Below, piece by piece: positions 36,332 through 45,325 of a stretch of DNA of 64,000 nucleotides (its first letter is position 1; every line of letters begins with the position of its first letter). Location of the stretch: positions 62,001-126,000 of the forward strand of contig NZ_BMSV01000009.1 in assembly GCF_014649335.1 (NCBI RefSeq). Reading direction: 5' to 3'. The DNA is from Streptomyces roseolilacinus (lineage in GTDB: Bacteria > Actinomycetota > Actinomycetes > Streptomycetales > Streptomycetaceae). The position numbers were made by a program, and so were the translations under genes. The notes below the pieces were generated by a model. That model saw nothing but the letters and a program-made list of their open reading frames with translations, did no database searches and was not told the DNA's origin.

Positions 36332-38173
36332 TCACCCGGTCGGGGTCCGGCCGCCCGACACCGTCGCGTACTGCTCGCGCACCTCCCGGTACCGCATCAG
36401 CTCCGTCGCGATCGGGTCGAGCACCATGGCCCGGCCGCAGCCCGCGGCCGCCTCGCGCAGCCGCCGCTCGGTCTCCTGCCCGTACCGGCGCGCCGGCCCG
36501 CGCGCCGCCACCACGCACGCCCACTCGACGAGCGGCCCGCCCACGATCCCGGCGAGCATCACCAGCACCGGCGGCATCAGGCCCGGTTCCAGCAGGCCGA
36601 CGATCTGGCCCACCAGCCACAGCCCGCCGTACACCTGAAGCAGCGTCATGGACGCCTGGGCGAGGACGGCGACCGGCCACCAGGCGGGGCGCAGCGGCCG
36701 CTTCCCGGACTGCGGGTCGCGGGCGTTCGCGGCCAGTTCGTCCAGCGCCTCGGGCAGGCCCCGCGCGCCGCGCACCGCCGCCTCCCGCACGGCCTGCGCC
36801 CAGGGCGCGGGCAGTCCGCGCGCCGCCTCCTCGGCGACGACGCGGACGGCGTGCTCGACGCGCTGCCGGGCCGTCGGCTCCTCCTCGGGCGGCGTGGTCC
36901 CGGCTGGTTCGCCGGTCCTGCCGCCGGGGGTGCGCAGCGCCTCGTACCAGCGCCACAGCCGCAGCCACGGGGTGCCGCAGGCGCGTCCGGCGTTGCGCCG
37001 CCACTCCCGTTCGGCGGCCTCGCCGGCCGCGGTGGCGCCGACGGCGACGGCGAGCCGGGCGGTGAAGTCCTCGCGGGACCGCTCGCCGAGGCCGGGCCTC
37101 CCCTGCCCCACGTAGACGGGGCGCAGCCGGGTCGCGGCCGCGTCGACGTCGGCGGACAGGCGACGGGTGGCGGCGTGCTGGTCCTGGACGAACGCGCCGA
37201 GCACCTCGCGCAGTTCGGGGACGCCCTCGCCGGTCAGGGCGGACAGGGCGAGGACGGTGGCGCCGGGTTCGCCGTGTTCGCCGAGGGCCACGCCGTCCTC
37301 GTCGAGGAGCCGGCGCAGGTCATCGAGGACCTGGTGGATGGCGTCGCCGGGGAGCCGGTCGATCTGGTTGAGGACGACGAAGGTGACCTCGGCGTGGGTG
37401 GCGAGCGGCCGCAGGTACCGCTCGTGGAGGGCGGCGTCGGCGTACTTCTCCGGGTCGACGACCCAGATGACCGCGTCGACGAGGCCGAGGACGCGGTCGA
37501 CCTGGTCGCGGTGGGCGGTGAGCGCCGAGTCGTGGTCGGGCAGGTCGACGAGGACGAGCCCGCGCAGGGCGTCGTCGCCGTCGCCGCCCGCGAGGGGCCT
37601 GCGCCGCAGCCGGCCGGGGATGCCGAGCCGGTCCAGGAGGCCGGCGGCGCCCTCGGACCAGGCGCAGGCGATGGGCGCGGCGGTGGTGGGGCGCCTGAGG
37701 CCGGTCTCCGAGACCGGGACCCCCGCGAGCGCGTTGATCAGGGTGGACTTCCCGCTCCCGGTGGCGCCGGCGATGGCGACGACGGTGTGGCGCAGCGAGA
37801 GCCGCTGGCGGGCGGCGGCCTCGTCGAGGACCCGTCCCGCCTCGGCGACGGTCCGCGGGTCGAGGCGGGTGGCCGACAGGCCGAGGAGGTCGCGCAGGGC
37901 GTCGAGGCGCGCCTTGAGGGCGCCCGCGTAGGTGCCGCCGGGGGGTGGGGGCCCGTCGCCGCCGTCGCCGCTCCCGTCGCCGTCGTACCCGCCGTACCCG
38001 CCGCGTCCGTCGTCGTACCCGCCGCGTCCGCCCCGCCCGCCGCGTCCGCCGCCCGCCGGTTCGTCGGCCCGGCGGACCGGGCCGGCGTCCGCCGCGGTGT
38101 CGCCGCGGACGGCCCGGCCGGCGACACGGCGGGCGATCAGCCCGTCGTCCCACTTCTGCTCCACGGCGCTCAC
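36332..38173 (-). CDS. Membrane-associated Era/YfjP-like GTPase
   Basis: 613 residues. A Gly/Tyr/Asp-rich disordered N-terminal part (35-75) precedes a GTPase domain: G1 GATGSGKSTLINAL (about 134), switch Thr in RRPTTAAP, G3 DLPDHDS (about 209), G4 NQID (about 266). The C-terminal third contains two membrane helices (about 470-525: VAVLAQASMTLLQVYGGLWL, LMPPVLVMLAGIVGG). Two-helix GTPases of this kind resemble dynamin/YfjP-type proteins that act on membranes. It starts 6 bp after the stop of a related GTPase gene. Confidence 0.82.
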   Translation of the reverse strand: MSAVEQKWDDGLIARRVAGRAVRGDTAADAGPVRRADEPAGGGRGGRGGRGGYDDGRGGYGGYDGDGSGDGGDGPPPPGGTYAGALKARLDALRDLLGLSATRLDPRTVAEAGRVLDEAAARQRLSLRHTVVAIAGATGSGKSTLINALAGVPVSETGLRRPTTAAPIACAWSEGAAGLLDRLGIPGRLRRRPLAGGDGDDALRGLVLVDLPDHDSALTAHRDQVDRVLGLVDAVIWVVDPEKYADAALHERYLRPLATHAEVTFVVLNQIDRLPGDAIHQVLDDLRRLLDEDGVALGEHGEPGATVLALSALTGEGVPELREVLGAFVQDQHAATRRLSADVDAAATRLRPVYVGQGRPGLGERSREDFTARLAVAVGATAAGEAAEREWRRNAGRACGTPWLRLWRWYEALRTPGGRTGEPAGTTPPEEEPTARQRVEHAVRVVAEEAARGLPAPWAQAVREAAVRGARGLPEALDELAANARDPQSGKRPLRPAWWPVAVLAQASMTLLQVYGGLWLVGQIVGLLEPGLMPPVLVMLAGIVGGPLVEWACVVAARGPARRYGQETERRLREAAAGCGRAMVLDPIATELMRYREVREQYATVSGGRTPTG

Positions 38174-38179
38174 CCGCCG

Positions 38180-39769
38180 TCACCTCTCCTTCTGCAGTAC
38201 GGACAGTGCGGCGATGAGCTGGGCCTGCGGTTCCGGGGTGACGCCGAACGCGTCGATCGGCGCCATGCGCCGGTCGCGTTCCTCCCGCAGGACGCGGTCG
38301 ATGTACGCGTCGATCAGCTCCGCGCCCCTCTCGCGCAGGCGGAGGGTGCTCTGGGCGCCGATCAGCTCCGCAAGCCGCTCCCCCGCCCCCCGTGCGCGGC
38401 GCCCGCCGAGGAGGGCCGCGGCCAGCAGCGCGGCCACCGTGTCGGAGTCGGGCACCGGGGTGCGCTCGCCGCGCCGCGACTCGTCCTCGGCCAGTTCCTC
38501 CAGGACGCGGCGCCAACGGCGCACGGCCATGCCCACGCGCTCCCCCGCCTCCCGGTCGCGCCCGGTGGGGGCCGTCCCGAGGACGGCGGCGGCCGGTTCG
38601 CGCCGCCACGCCTCCCGCACCTGCTCGTCGGCGGCGGCGACGGCGCAGTGGAGGAGGGCGCCGAAGGACTCGGCGAGGGCGTCGAGCAGTTCGGTGGGGG
38701 TGCAGTCGTGGGGGTGGGCGCGCCAGCGGGCGCGGGCGTCGCCGGACAGCACGGCGCCGCGCCGCAGTTCGTGCCGCACCCGGTCGCCCTCCCGCTCGTA
38801 CGCCGCCTCGACGGCGCCCGTGAGGCGCAGGGCCGCGGCGCACTGGGCGGCGACGGCACCGGCGAGTTCCGGCATGCGCACGCGCAGGGAGTCGATGACG
38901 CCGCCCGCGGTGCGGGCGACGGTCTGCCGGCGGGCGGCGGGGTCCTGGGCGCGGTGGGCGAGCCAGGCCCGGAGGGAGGCGACGGCGGTGTCGGGCAGCA
39001 GACCGCTGCCGCCGCCCGCCGACTCGGGCAGTTCGGGGATGGTGAACCGGGGGACGGCGCCGAGTCCGGCCCGGACCAGGAGCGCCTCGTACTGGCGGGA
39101 GACCTCGCCGATCACCTGGTGCGGGACCCGGTCCAGGACGGTGACGAGGGTGGCGTCGTACTCCTTGGCCGTACGGAGCATCTGCCAGGGGACGGCGTCG
39201 GCGTACCGGGACGCGGTCGTGACCATCACCCAGATGTCGGCGGCGCAGATCAGCTCGGCGGCCAGTTCGCGGCTGCCGACGACGAGGGAGTCGATGTCGG
39301 GCGCGTCGAGGAGGGCGAGCCCGCGGGGCAGTGTCTCGGCGGTCTCGACGCGCAGGACGCGGCCTTCGGCGACCTCGTCGCCGTCCTCGCCGGGTGCGCC
39401 CCAGACGCGGGTGAAGCGGGGCAGGACGCGGGTGCCGGAGAACCAGTGGTGTTCGTCGGGGTGGCAGACGAGCACGGGGACGCGGGTGGTGGGCCGCAGG
39501 ACGCCGGCCTCGCTGACGGGGCGCCCGACAAGGGAGTTGACGAGGGTGGACTTGCCGGCGCCGGTCGATCCGCCGACGACGGCGAGGAGCGGCGCCTCGG
39601 GATCGACGAGCCGGGGGACCAGGTAGTCGTCGAGCTGGGCGAGCAGCTCGGCCCGCGTCTGCCGCGCCCGGGGAGCACCCGGGACGGGCAGGGGGAGACG
39701 CACGGCGGCGACACGGTCGCGCAGGGCGGAGAGTGCGTCGAGGAGCTGAGGCCGTACGTCCAAGGTCAC
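38180..39769 (-). CDS. Dynamin/YfjP-like GTPase-domain protein
   Basis: 529 residues from GTG at 39769 (GTG at 39772 also possible; the frame is open further upstream but weakly coding). GTPase motifs: G1 VVGGSTGAGKSTLVNSL (about 66-80), Thr in RPTTRVPV, G3 DAPDIDS (about 155). The G4 position reads VTVLDRV, without a clear NKxD. The remaining two thirds are helical with no membrane segment. Together with the adjacent membrane GTPase it likely forms a heteromeric pair, as such tandem GTPase genes do in actinobacteria. First gene of the operon ending at ssbB. Confidence 0.78.
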   Translation of the reverse strand: MTLDVRPQLLDALSALRDRVAAVRLPLPVPGAPRARQTRAELLAQLDDYLVPRLVDPEAPLLAVVGGSTGAGKSTLVNSLVGRPVSEAGVLRPTTRVPVLVCHPDEHHWFSGTRVLPRFTRVWGAPGEDGDEVAEGRVLRVETAETLPRGLALLDAPDIDSLVVGSRELAAELICAADIWVMVTTASRYADAVPWQMLRTAKEYDATLVTVLDRVPHQVIGEVSRQYEALLVRAGLGAVPRFTIPELPESAGGGSGLLPDTAVASLRAWLAHRAQDPAARRQTVARTAGGVIDSLRVRMPELAGAVAAQCAAALRLTGAVEAAYEREGDRVRHELRRGAVLSGDARARWRAHPHDCTPTELLDALAESFGALLHCAVAAADEQVREAWRREPAAAVLGTAPTGRDREAGERVGMAVRRWRRVLEELAEDESRRGERTPVPDSDTVAALLAAALLGGRRARGAGERLAELIGAQSTLRLRERGAELIDAYIDRVLREERDRRMAPIDAFGVTPEPQAQLIAALSVLQKER

Positions 39770-39919
39770 CACATGTGAAGAATGCCCAATTTCAGCATCT
39801 TTTTGAAGCGTATGACCCTCTCTGCGCGCCGGTATCGCACGGGGACAGAGGGGATGAGTAGGACGCAGGCATAACGAGTGCACAACACCCGGGCCGCGAG
39901 GCGCGAAAAGCGCTGCGGG

Positions 39920-39961
39920 AATCGCACCTGCCTGCGATTATCGGGTTCGCTTCACCGAACC
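39920..39961. promoter_or_regulatory. Two tandem small inverted repeats upstream of the GTPase operon
   Basis: AATCGCA-N6-TGCGATT (39920-39939) followed 4 nt later by GGTTCG-N6-CGAACC (39944-39961). They lie in the 310-bp space between the GTPase start and the tRNA gene. Operators or an RNA structure are both possible. Confidence 0.35.
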
Positions 39962-40081
39962 TCCACATCGTGCCACGCAGGTGAAGCGACCGGGCCAAGG
40001 TGATCGGAGCCCTATCCTTGTCCCCGGCCAAGGTCACGGACCACCCTCCCGGGCTCCAGCGGCCACCAGGCCGCACCACCG

Positions 40082-40154
40082 GCCCCCGTAGCTCAGTGGA
40101 TAGAGCAGGTGCCTTCTAAGCACTTGGCCGCAGGTTCGAGTCCTGCCGGGGGCG
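40082..40154 (+). tRNA. tRNA-Arg (anticodon TCT)
   Basis: 73-nt cloverleaf: acceptor GCCCCCG/CGGGGGC, D arm GCTC...GAGC, anticodon stem GGTGC/GCACT with loop CTTCTAA (anticodon TCT, reading AGA), T arm GCAGG-TTCGAGT-CCTGC. CCA is not encoded. A truncated integrase lies 180 bp downstream, marking this tRNA as an integration site. Confidence 0.95.
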
Positions 40155-40163
40155 CTTCGCGAG

Positions 40164-40190
40164 GACCCTCCTTCGGGAGGGTCTTCTTGC
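40164..40190 (+). terminator. tRNA-Arg terminator
   Basis: Stem GACCCTCC / GGAGGGTC with a TTCG tetraloop, followed by TTCTTG, 9 nt after the tRNA. Confidence 0.8.
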
Positions 40191-40334
40191 TGGTCAGAGC
40201 CGCTTTCCAAGCGACGAGGCGAAGCCCCGGGTGCCCTCTTGACGATCAAGGGCGGACTCCGGGGCCGTCCGGCTGTCACCGGGTTTTCGCGGGTGGCTGT
40301 ATCGAATACGTGTCGAAGTTCTCGCGCCGGAGGA

Positions 40335-40640
40335 TCAGCCGGCGCCGGGCGCGTCCGGCAGGTCGCCCGCGGCTTCGAGGCGCCGCTTCAGGTCCGGAAG
40401 CTGCCCGTCGACGCACCGGGCGTACGTGGCGAGGAGCACGGCCACGCTGTTCCCGGCCCATTCCGCCACCTGGGCGGGCGGGATGCCGTCGTTGAGCCAC
40501 TTGGTCAGGCGGGTGTGCCGGGTGTCGTACACGCGCCGCCCGGTCGGCGACTCGAAGACGTGGGGCGGCAGCACGGCCTTGCGCGCACCGCGCCACGCCC
40601 GGCGGATGACCGACCCGGCGAGGACGCCGCCCGGCTCGCC
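40335..40640 (-). pseudogene. 5'-truncated tyrosine recombinase (integrase) remnant
   Basis: The C-terminal about 100 residues of a phage/AICE-type integrase remain: IRRAWRGARKAVLPP, YDTRHTRLTKWLNDGIPP (the HxxR motif), QVAEWAGNSVAVLLATYARC with the nucleophilic Tyr, and a normal C-terminal end. The catalytic domain's first half and the N-terminal domain are missing; upstream the frame stays open to about 40720 but no longer resembles an integrase. It lies beside tRNA-Arg with its 3' end nearest the tRNA, as in pSAM2-like elements. No excisionase, replication or transfer gene remains. Confidence 0.8.
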
Positions 40641-40719
40641 CGGGGACGGCGGGCCGTCAACGTCCCCGTCGACGGGCCAGGACGATCCCGACCACGGCCA
40701 GTACCGCGACGACGAAGAC

Positions 40720-41225
40720 GAACCACGTCGGCATCAAGTCGAGCCCCTTGTAGGCGATCGGGCCGGTCATGGGCATCAGGCCTCCTCATGCGCGAGCCCT
40801 CTGCGCATACCCGCCGGCACGGCCGGGATGTCGGCCGGCCGCTCACCGCTCTCCGGCCCCGCGGGGCGACGCCACGGACGACGGCGGACGGCCGTGAACG
40901 CCGGTGAACCACCAGCGCGGGCGAGGGGCGCACCGGTCCGAGGCGAAGCCCCCACCCGGGTCGCCTCGGGGCGAAGGGGGCGTCGGTACCGCGGCGTGGC
41001 AGCGCGACCCCGGCGACCGCCACCGCCCGGCGGCGCTCCTCAACATGGCTGAGGCGGTGGGGGCGGAGCGTGGCCGGTCGGCGCGCCCGCCGTGGTGGCC
41101 GACTGCCGTCGGCGGGGGTTCGGGCAAGGCCGTCAAGGGGGCCGACCGTCGGTCGAGCGCGGCAGAGCCGGGCCGTCCCCGGACCGCGCCCTGTCCCGCG
41201 GATCCCCTGCGCTACGCTCCGCGCC
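40720..41225. other. Intergenic region next to the integrase remnant
   Basis: About 500 bp with no convincing gene on either strand. Frames here are chance GC-rich frames. It probably represents residual DNA of the decayed element or flanking sequence. I found no second copy of the tRNA 3' end by eye. Confidence 0.4.
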
Positions 41226-41735
41226 ATGAGGCTGAAGAGGGTGGCCGTGCCGGTTCTCGTCGGTGCGGGCGGCATGGCCGTCGTCGCGGCAACGGGCGTG
41301 TGGACGCTGTCGGGTGGGCTCTACGGCTGTACCGGAGCCGACCGGGAATTCGCGCCGACCCTGGTGTCCCTGGCCATCCTCGACGCGCACCCGAGTCGTA
41401 CGCGGGCCAAGGACGAACGGTACTCCGGATGCGACGAGGACGACGGGTTCGCCTACGCCGGGCAGCACTACCAGTACACGACGTCCCGGGCCGGCGTGCT
41501 GTCCTTCTACCGCCAGGCCGCCACGGAGGACGGCTGGCGGCTCGCGAGCGTCGATCCCTCACCCGCCCCGACACCCGGCAGCCTCGCGGTCGACGTCTCG
41601 GCGCTCTGTTTCGAGAAGCCCGTCGCCGGCGCCACCGCCCACCTCGCCGTGTGGTTCCCCAGCGACCTCGGTGGCAGCGCCGGCGACTACGGCCTGGAGG
41701 TCACGGCCAGCCACGACGGATCCGCCTGGTGCTGA
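41226..41735 (+). CDS. Hypothetical secreted or membrane-anchored protein
   Basis: 169 residues. The N-terminus RLKRVAVPVLVGAGGMAVVA is a signal peptide or anchor. The mature part has Cys residues in GLYGCTGADREF, ERYSGCDEDDG, SALCFEKP and the final AWC, suggesting disulfides outside the membrane. Aromatic stretch HYQYTTSRAGVLSFYRQA. No family recognised. It stands alone on the plus strand between element-scarred DNA and ynfA. Confidence 0.6.
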   Translation: MRLKRVAVPVLVGAGGMAVVAATGVWTLSGGLYGCTGADREFAPTLVSLAILDAHPSRTRAKDERYSGCDEDDGFAYAGQHYQYTTSRAGVLSFYRQAATEDGWRLASVDPSPAPTPGSLAVDVSALCFEKPVAGATAHLAVWFPSDLGGSAGDYGLEVTASHDGSAWC

Positions 41736-42168
41736 CCCGCCGTCGCCGCTGCGCCGTCCTTGCTCCGGCGGCGATGTGAGGCGTCAGCCGTCCGGGATCA
41801 CGGACGACCGGCGGGAGGCCGGTGCCGCACGGCAGCCACCCCTGCGGTGGCGGCCGACCGCCCACGAACCCGGGTGAACGGCCCCGTACGCCGCCCACCA
41901 CCCGCACGGGCGGCGCGCGTTCGGATCCTGCCGGGTCCGGCGCGTCCGCCACGTGCTGTGGTGCGGCAACTCTCCTCACGCCGTTCGTGCGTGTGCCGAG
42001 CGTGGCCGCGTTCGGCCCCGCGACCTTCCGGGCCTGGTGCGCCCGTTCGGCTTCCGCCGCTTCACGCCTCCGCTGCCTCGCGCTGCCCGGCGGCCCGGGG
42101 CGGCAGCGGAGCCCGTCGTCCGCGTCCGCGCGGGTCGGGGCGACGGCCCGCCGGTAGGGTCGGCCGGC
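41736..42168. other. Intergenic region without a recognisable gene
   Basis: 433 bp between the hypothetical protein and ynfA. No repeat, RNA or coding frame could be supported. Confidence 0.4.
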
Positions 42169-42504
42169 ATGACCGTCGTTCGTTCCGTCGCCCTGTTCGT
42201 CCTCGCGGCCCTCTTCGAGATCGGTGGCGCCTGGCTCGTCTGGCAGGGCGTCCGCGAGCACCGGGGGTGGGTCTGGGTGGGCGCCGGCGTCATCGCGCTC
42301 GGCCTGTACGGAGTGGTGGCGACCTGGCAGCACGACGCCCACTTCGGCCGTATCCTCGCCGCGTACGGCGGTGTCTTCGTCGCGGGGTCGATCGCCTGGG
42401 GCATGGTCGCCGACGGCTACCGCCCCGACCGCTACGACGTCGTCGGCGCCCTGGTGTGCCTCGCCGGGATGGCCGTGATCATGTACGCGCCGCGCGGGCA
42501 CTGA
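42169..42504 (+). CDS. YnfA family small membrane protein
   Basis: 111 residues with four membrane helices: SVALFVLAALFEIGGAWLVW, VWVGAGVIALGLYGVV, ILAAYGGVFVAGSIAWGMV, VVGALVCLAGMAVIM. The FEIGGAWLVWQ and YGGVFVAGSIAWG motifs are those of the UPF0060/YnfA family, distantly related to small multidrug transporters. Function is not established. Confidence 0.9.
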   Translation: MTVVRSVALFVLAALFEIGGAWLVWQGVREHRGWVWVGAGVIALGLYGVVATWQHDAHFGRILAAYGGVFVAGSIAWGMVADGYRPDRYDVVGALVCLAGMAVIMYAPRGH

Positions 42505-42557
42505 CCCGGACCGGCGGCGTTCACCCGACCGTGATCCGCGCCGGGGAGACTTCCCCC

Positions 42558-43070
42558 ATGGACGCATCCACCACACGGGCCGTCACCGTCGTGCCGCTCA
42601 CCGCCGGGCACGCGGACGAGGTCATCGCGATCTACCAGGCCGGCATCGACGAGGGCGACGCCACTTTCGAGACCACCGCCCCCACCTGGGCGGAGTTCGA
42701 CGCGGCCAGACTGCCCGAGCACCGCTTCGCCGCCGTCGACGAAACCGGCCGCGTCCTCGGCTGGGTCGCGGCGGTGAAGGTCTCCGACCGGTGCGCGTAC
42801 GCCGGGGTCGTCGAGCACTCGGTGTACGTCCGTCCCGACGCGCGTGGGCGGGGCGTCGCCTCCGCGCTCCTCGCCGCCCTCGTGGACTCCACCGAGGCGG
42901 CCGGGGTCTGGACCATCCAGTCCGGTGTCTTCCCCGAGAACGCCGCGAGCCTCGCCGTCCACGAACGCGCCGGTTTCCGGGTCGTCGGCACCCGCGAACG
43001 CATCGGCCGCCACCACGGCCGCTGGCGCGACACCGTCCTCATCGAGCGCCGCAGCCCCCGCGTCGGTTGA
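42558..43070 (+). CDS. GNAT acetyltransferase, phosphinothricin acetyltransferase-like
   Basis: 170 residues. GNAT fold with IYQAGIDEGDATFETTAPTW at the start (typical of the PAT/MddA group), VEHSVYVRPDARGRGVASAL containing the acetyl-CoA loop RGRGVAS, and ENAASLAVHERAGFRVVG. This group acetylates small amines such as phosphinothricin or methionine sulfoximine/sulfone. The natural substrate here is unknown. ATG 42558 is 53 bp past ynfA. Confidence 0.82.
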   Translation: MDASTTRAVTVVPLTAGHADEVIAIYQAGIDEGDATFETTAPTWAEFDAARLPEHRFAAVDETGRVLGWVAAVKVSDRCAYAGVVEHSVYVRPDARGRGVASALLAALVDSTEAAGVWTIQSGVFPENAASLAVHERAGFRVVGTRERIGRHHGRWRDTVLIERRSPRVG

Positions 43071-43094
43071 CAGCCGGCGGCCGGCGCGGGGCGT

Positions 43095-43126
43095 GGCCCG
43101 CCCGGCCCGCGCCGGGAGGGCGGGCC
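43095..43126. terminator. Bidirectional terminator between convergent genes
   Basis: GGCCCGCCC / GGGCGGGCC stem with a 14-nt loop that can pair further. It lies between the GNAT gene (+) and the small membrane gene (-). Confidence 0.6.
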
Positions 43127-43145
43127 GCACCGGTACGCCTGGAGG

Positions 43146-43349
43146 TCACCCGCGGCGGCGGGCCGTACGGCGCCGCAGCCAGGCGCCCAGTTCGCCGACG
43201 GCGACGAGGAGCGCGGCGGACGCCGCGCACCGCGGCAGGGCCGCCGGCTGGTCGACCGCCTCGCCCAGGGACCACAGGGCCAGGGTGAGCAGCAGCCACC
43301 AGGCGGCGAGCGACCACGCCAGGCGGGCGCGGCGGGACGTGTCCTTCAC
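43146..43349 (-). CDS. Small hypothetical membrane protein
   Basis: 67 residues, two hydrophobic segments (LAWSLAAWWLLLTLALWSL and AASAALLVAVGELGAWL) with Arg-rich ends. Short and without a recognised family; supported by composition, orientation next to the oxidoreductase gene and the terminator after it. Confidence 0.5.
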   Translation of the reverse strand: MKDTSRRARLAWSLAAWWLLLTLALWSLGEAVDQPAALPRCAASAALLVAVGELGAWLRRRTARRRG

Positions 43350-43494
43350 GGGGCTCCCGGCGGTGCGGTGCGGCGGTGCGCACGGGGATGTCGGAGCCAG
43401 GGTACGGCCGGGGCCGGCGCGGCCGCCCGGACCCTCGCATCCACCGCCCCGCCGCGCGCTCCCCCGGCCTCCCGGGGGCCGCTGCGGGGAGGGG

Positions 43495-44898
43495 TCAGCC
43501 CAGGTCCTGGAGGGCCTGCTCCACCGTCCGGTGGAAGGTGGGGTACGCGTACATCATGTGCCGCAGCCGCTCCAGCGGGACCTCGGCGTGGACGGCGACC
43601 TGCAGTCCGTACAGGACCTCGCCGCCCGTCGGGCCCGCGGAGGTCGCGCCGACCAGGACGTCCCGGTCGGCGTCCGCGACGAGCTTGACCAGCCCTTCGT
43701 TGCCCGCCTTGTGGATCCAGCCGCGCGTCGACGACGGCACCTGCGCGAGGCCGGTGCGCACCGTGATGCCGCGTTCGCGGGCGGCGTGCTCGGTCAGGCC
43801 GACCGAGCCGACCTCCGGGTCGGTGAACGTGACGCGGGGCAGCGCCCGGTAGTCGGCGTCCGGGCCGGGTTCGCCGAGGACGTCCCGCGCGGCCAGTTCG
43901 CCCTGGTACATGGCGACGTGGGTGAACGCCCCGTGCCCGGTGACGTCGCCGACGGCCCACACGCCGTCCGCCGCGCGCATCCGCCCGTCCACGTCGAGGG
44001 CCTTGGCGCCGGGGTCCAGGCCGATGTGCTCGACGCCCAGGTCGGACAGTGCGGCGCGGCGGCCCGTCGCCACGAGCAGGTGGCGGGCGGTCAGTTCCGC
44101 GCCGCCGTCCAGGGTGAGGCGGAACGTCCCGTCCTCGTGCCGTACGCCGACGGCCCGCGCCCCGGTCCGCACGTCGACGCCCTCCGCGCGGAACACGTCC
44201 GCGACGAGCGCGGCCGCCTCCGGCTCCTCCGAGGGCAGCAGCCGGTCGGCCGCCTCGACGACGGTGACGGCCGTGCCGAACCGGGCGTAGGCCTGCGCGA
44301 GCTCGGCGCCGATGGGTCCGCCGCCGAGGACGAGGAGCGACGGCGGGGCCTCCTTCGCGGAGACGGCGTCGCGGTTCGTCCAGTACGGGACCTCGTCGAG
44401 GCCCGGTACGGGCGGGATCTGCGGGCGGCTGCCCGTGGCGAGGACCACGCCCCTGCGGGTGGTGAGGACCCGCCCGTCGACGTCGACGCGCCCCGGCCCG
44501 ACGAGGCGCGCCCGGCCGCGCAGGAACCGGCCGCCCTTGCCGGTGAAGCGGTCCACGGCCGCCTTGTCGTCCCAGTCGTCGGTCGCCTCGTCGCGGATGC
44601 GGGCCGCGACGGGCGTGAAGTCCGCGGTGACCTCGGTGCGCCCGGCCATGCCGGGGACCCGGCGGGCCTCGGCGAGCAGGTTGCCCGCGCGGATCATCAT
44701 CTTGCTCGGTACGCACGCCCAGTACGGGCACTCCCCGCCCACCAGCTCGGCCTCCACGCCGACGACGTCCAGGCCGGCCTCGGCCAGGCGCCCGGCGACG
44801 TGCTCGCCGCCCACCCCCATGCCGACGACGACCACGTCGACCGTCTCCGTACCGGTGTCGGCGTGACCGGTGTCGGCGTGCTGTCCGGGACCCGCCAT
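43495..44898 (-). CDS. FAD-dependent pyridine nucleotide-disulfide oxidoreductase
   Basis: 467 residues. FAD-binding VVVGMGVGGEHVAGRLAEAG, redox-active disulfide in GGECPYWACVPSK (CPYWAC, not the CVNVGC of lipoamide dehydrogenase), NAD(P)-binding VLGGGPIGAELAQAYARFG, second FAD motif GVWAVGDVTG, and a C-terminal dimerisation domain. The usual HPT...E active-site pair of lipoamide dehydrogenase is represented by YAYPTFHRTVEQAL. Close to mercuric reductase/dihydrolipoamide dehydrogenase-like enzymes; the substrate is not predictable. Confidence 0.85.
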   Translation of the reverse strand: MAGPGQHADTGHADTGTETVDVVVVGMGVGGEHVAGRLAEAGLDVVGVEAELVGGECPYWACVPSKMMIRAGNLLAEARRVPGMAGRTEVTADFTPVAARIRDEATDDWDDKAAVDRFTGKGGRFLRGRARLVGPGRVDVDGRVLTTRRGVVLATGSRPQIPPVPGLDEVPYWTNRDAVSAKEAPPSLLVLGGGPIGAELAQAYARFGTAVTVVEAADRLLPSEEPEAAALVADVFRAEGVDVRTGARAVGVRHEDGTFRLTLDGGAELTARHLLVATGRRAALSDLGVEHIGLDPGAKALDVDGRMRAADGVWAVGDVTGHGAFTHVAMYQGELAARDVLGEPGPDADYRALPRVTFTDPEVGSVGLTEHAARERGITVRTGLAQVPSSTRGWIHKAGNEGLVKLVADADRDVLVGATSAGPTGGEVLYGLQVAVHAEVPLERLRHMMYAYPTFHRTVEQALQDLG

Positions 44899-45080
44899 GG
44901 GTGACCTCCTCGCGTCGGCTCAGCCCGAAGTTCCCCCCGTGGTGATCGTTATACGCACCACCGACGCACTTCTTGCGAACGGTCCCTTCACGAAACCGGC
45001 GGGAACCACCCCTGCCGGTCCGCTCACGGGATGGGCGGGGGGGCGGACACCGGGGCGGTGAGGGGCGACCGGTGGGCGGT

Positions 45081-45325
45081 GCGCACCTGTGCCGGGGAGG
45101 GTGACCACGTGGGGCTGCTCGTGGAGCCGGGAGGGCGCGGTCCCCTGGGCGGGTCACACCTGAACCCGGGAGGGGGAGGGTGCCCCGCTGGGCCGCTCGT
45201 GGAGCCGAAGGGGCGCGCGGATGCCGGGCCGGCGGGGGCACACTTCGGCGGGGCCACCCCTGTGCCGGGGAGGGGGCGGGTGCCCCCCCTGTAGCGCTCG
45301 TGGAGCCGAAGGGGCGCGCGGGTGT
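45081..45325. repeat. Three degenerate tandem copies of an intergenic unit
   Basis: Each copy contains CACCTGTGCCGGGGAGGG-like sequence followed by GCTCGTGGAGCC and GAAGGGGCGCGCGG. GCTCGTGGAGCC occurs near 45117, 45195 and 45296, so periods are about 78 and 101 bp. The second and third copies share GTGGAGCCGAAGGGGCGCGC exactly. No coding frame is convincing. Confidence 0.65.

Noticed and set aside
35888..39778. Plus-strand 1296-codon frame over ssbB and the GTPases
   Set aside because: Antisense shadow caused by high G+C; minus-strand genes have motifs, ribosome binding sites and operon spacing.
40505..41275. Minus-strand 256-codon frame as a continuation of the integrase
   Set aside because: It is in a different frame from the integrase motifs and has no domain.
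45081..45325. CRISPR array at the three-copy repeat
   Set aside because: Repeat and spacer lengths vary and the units are similar throughout; no cas genes.
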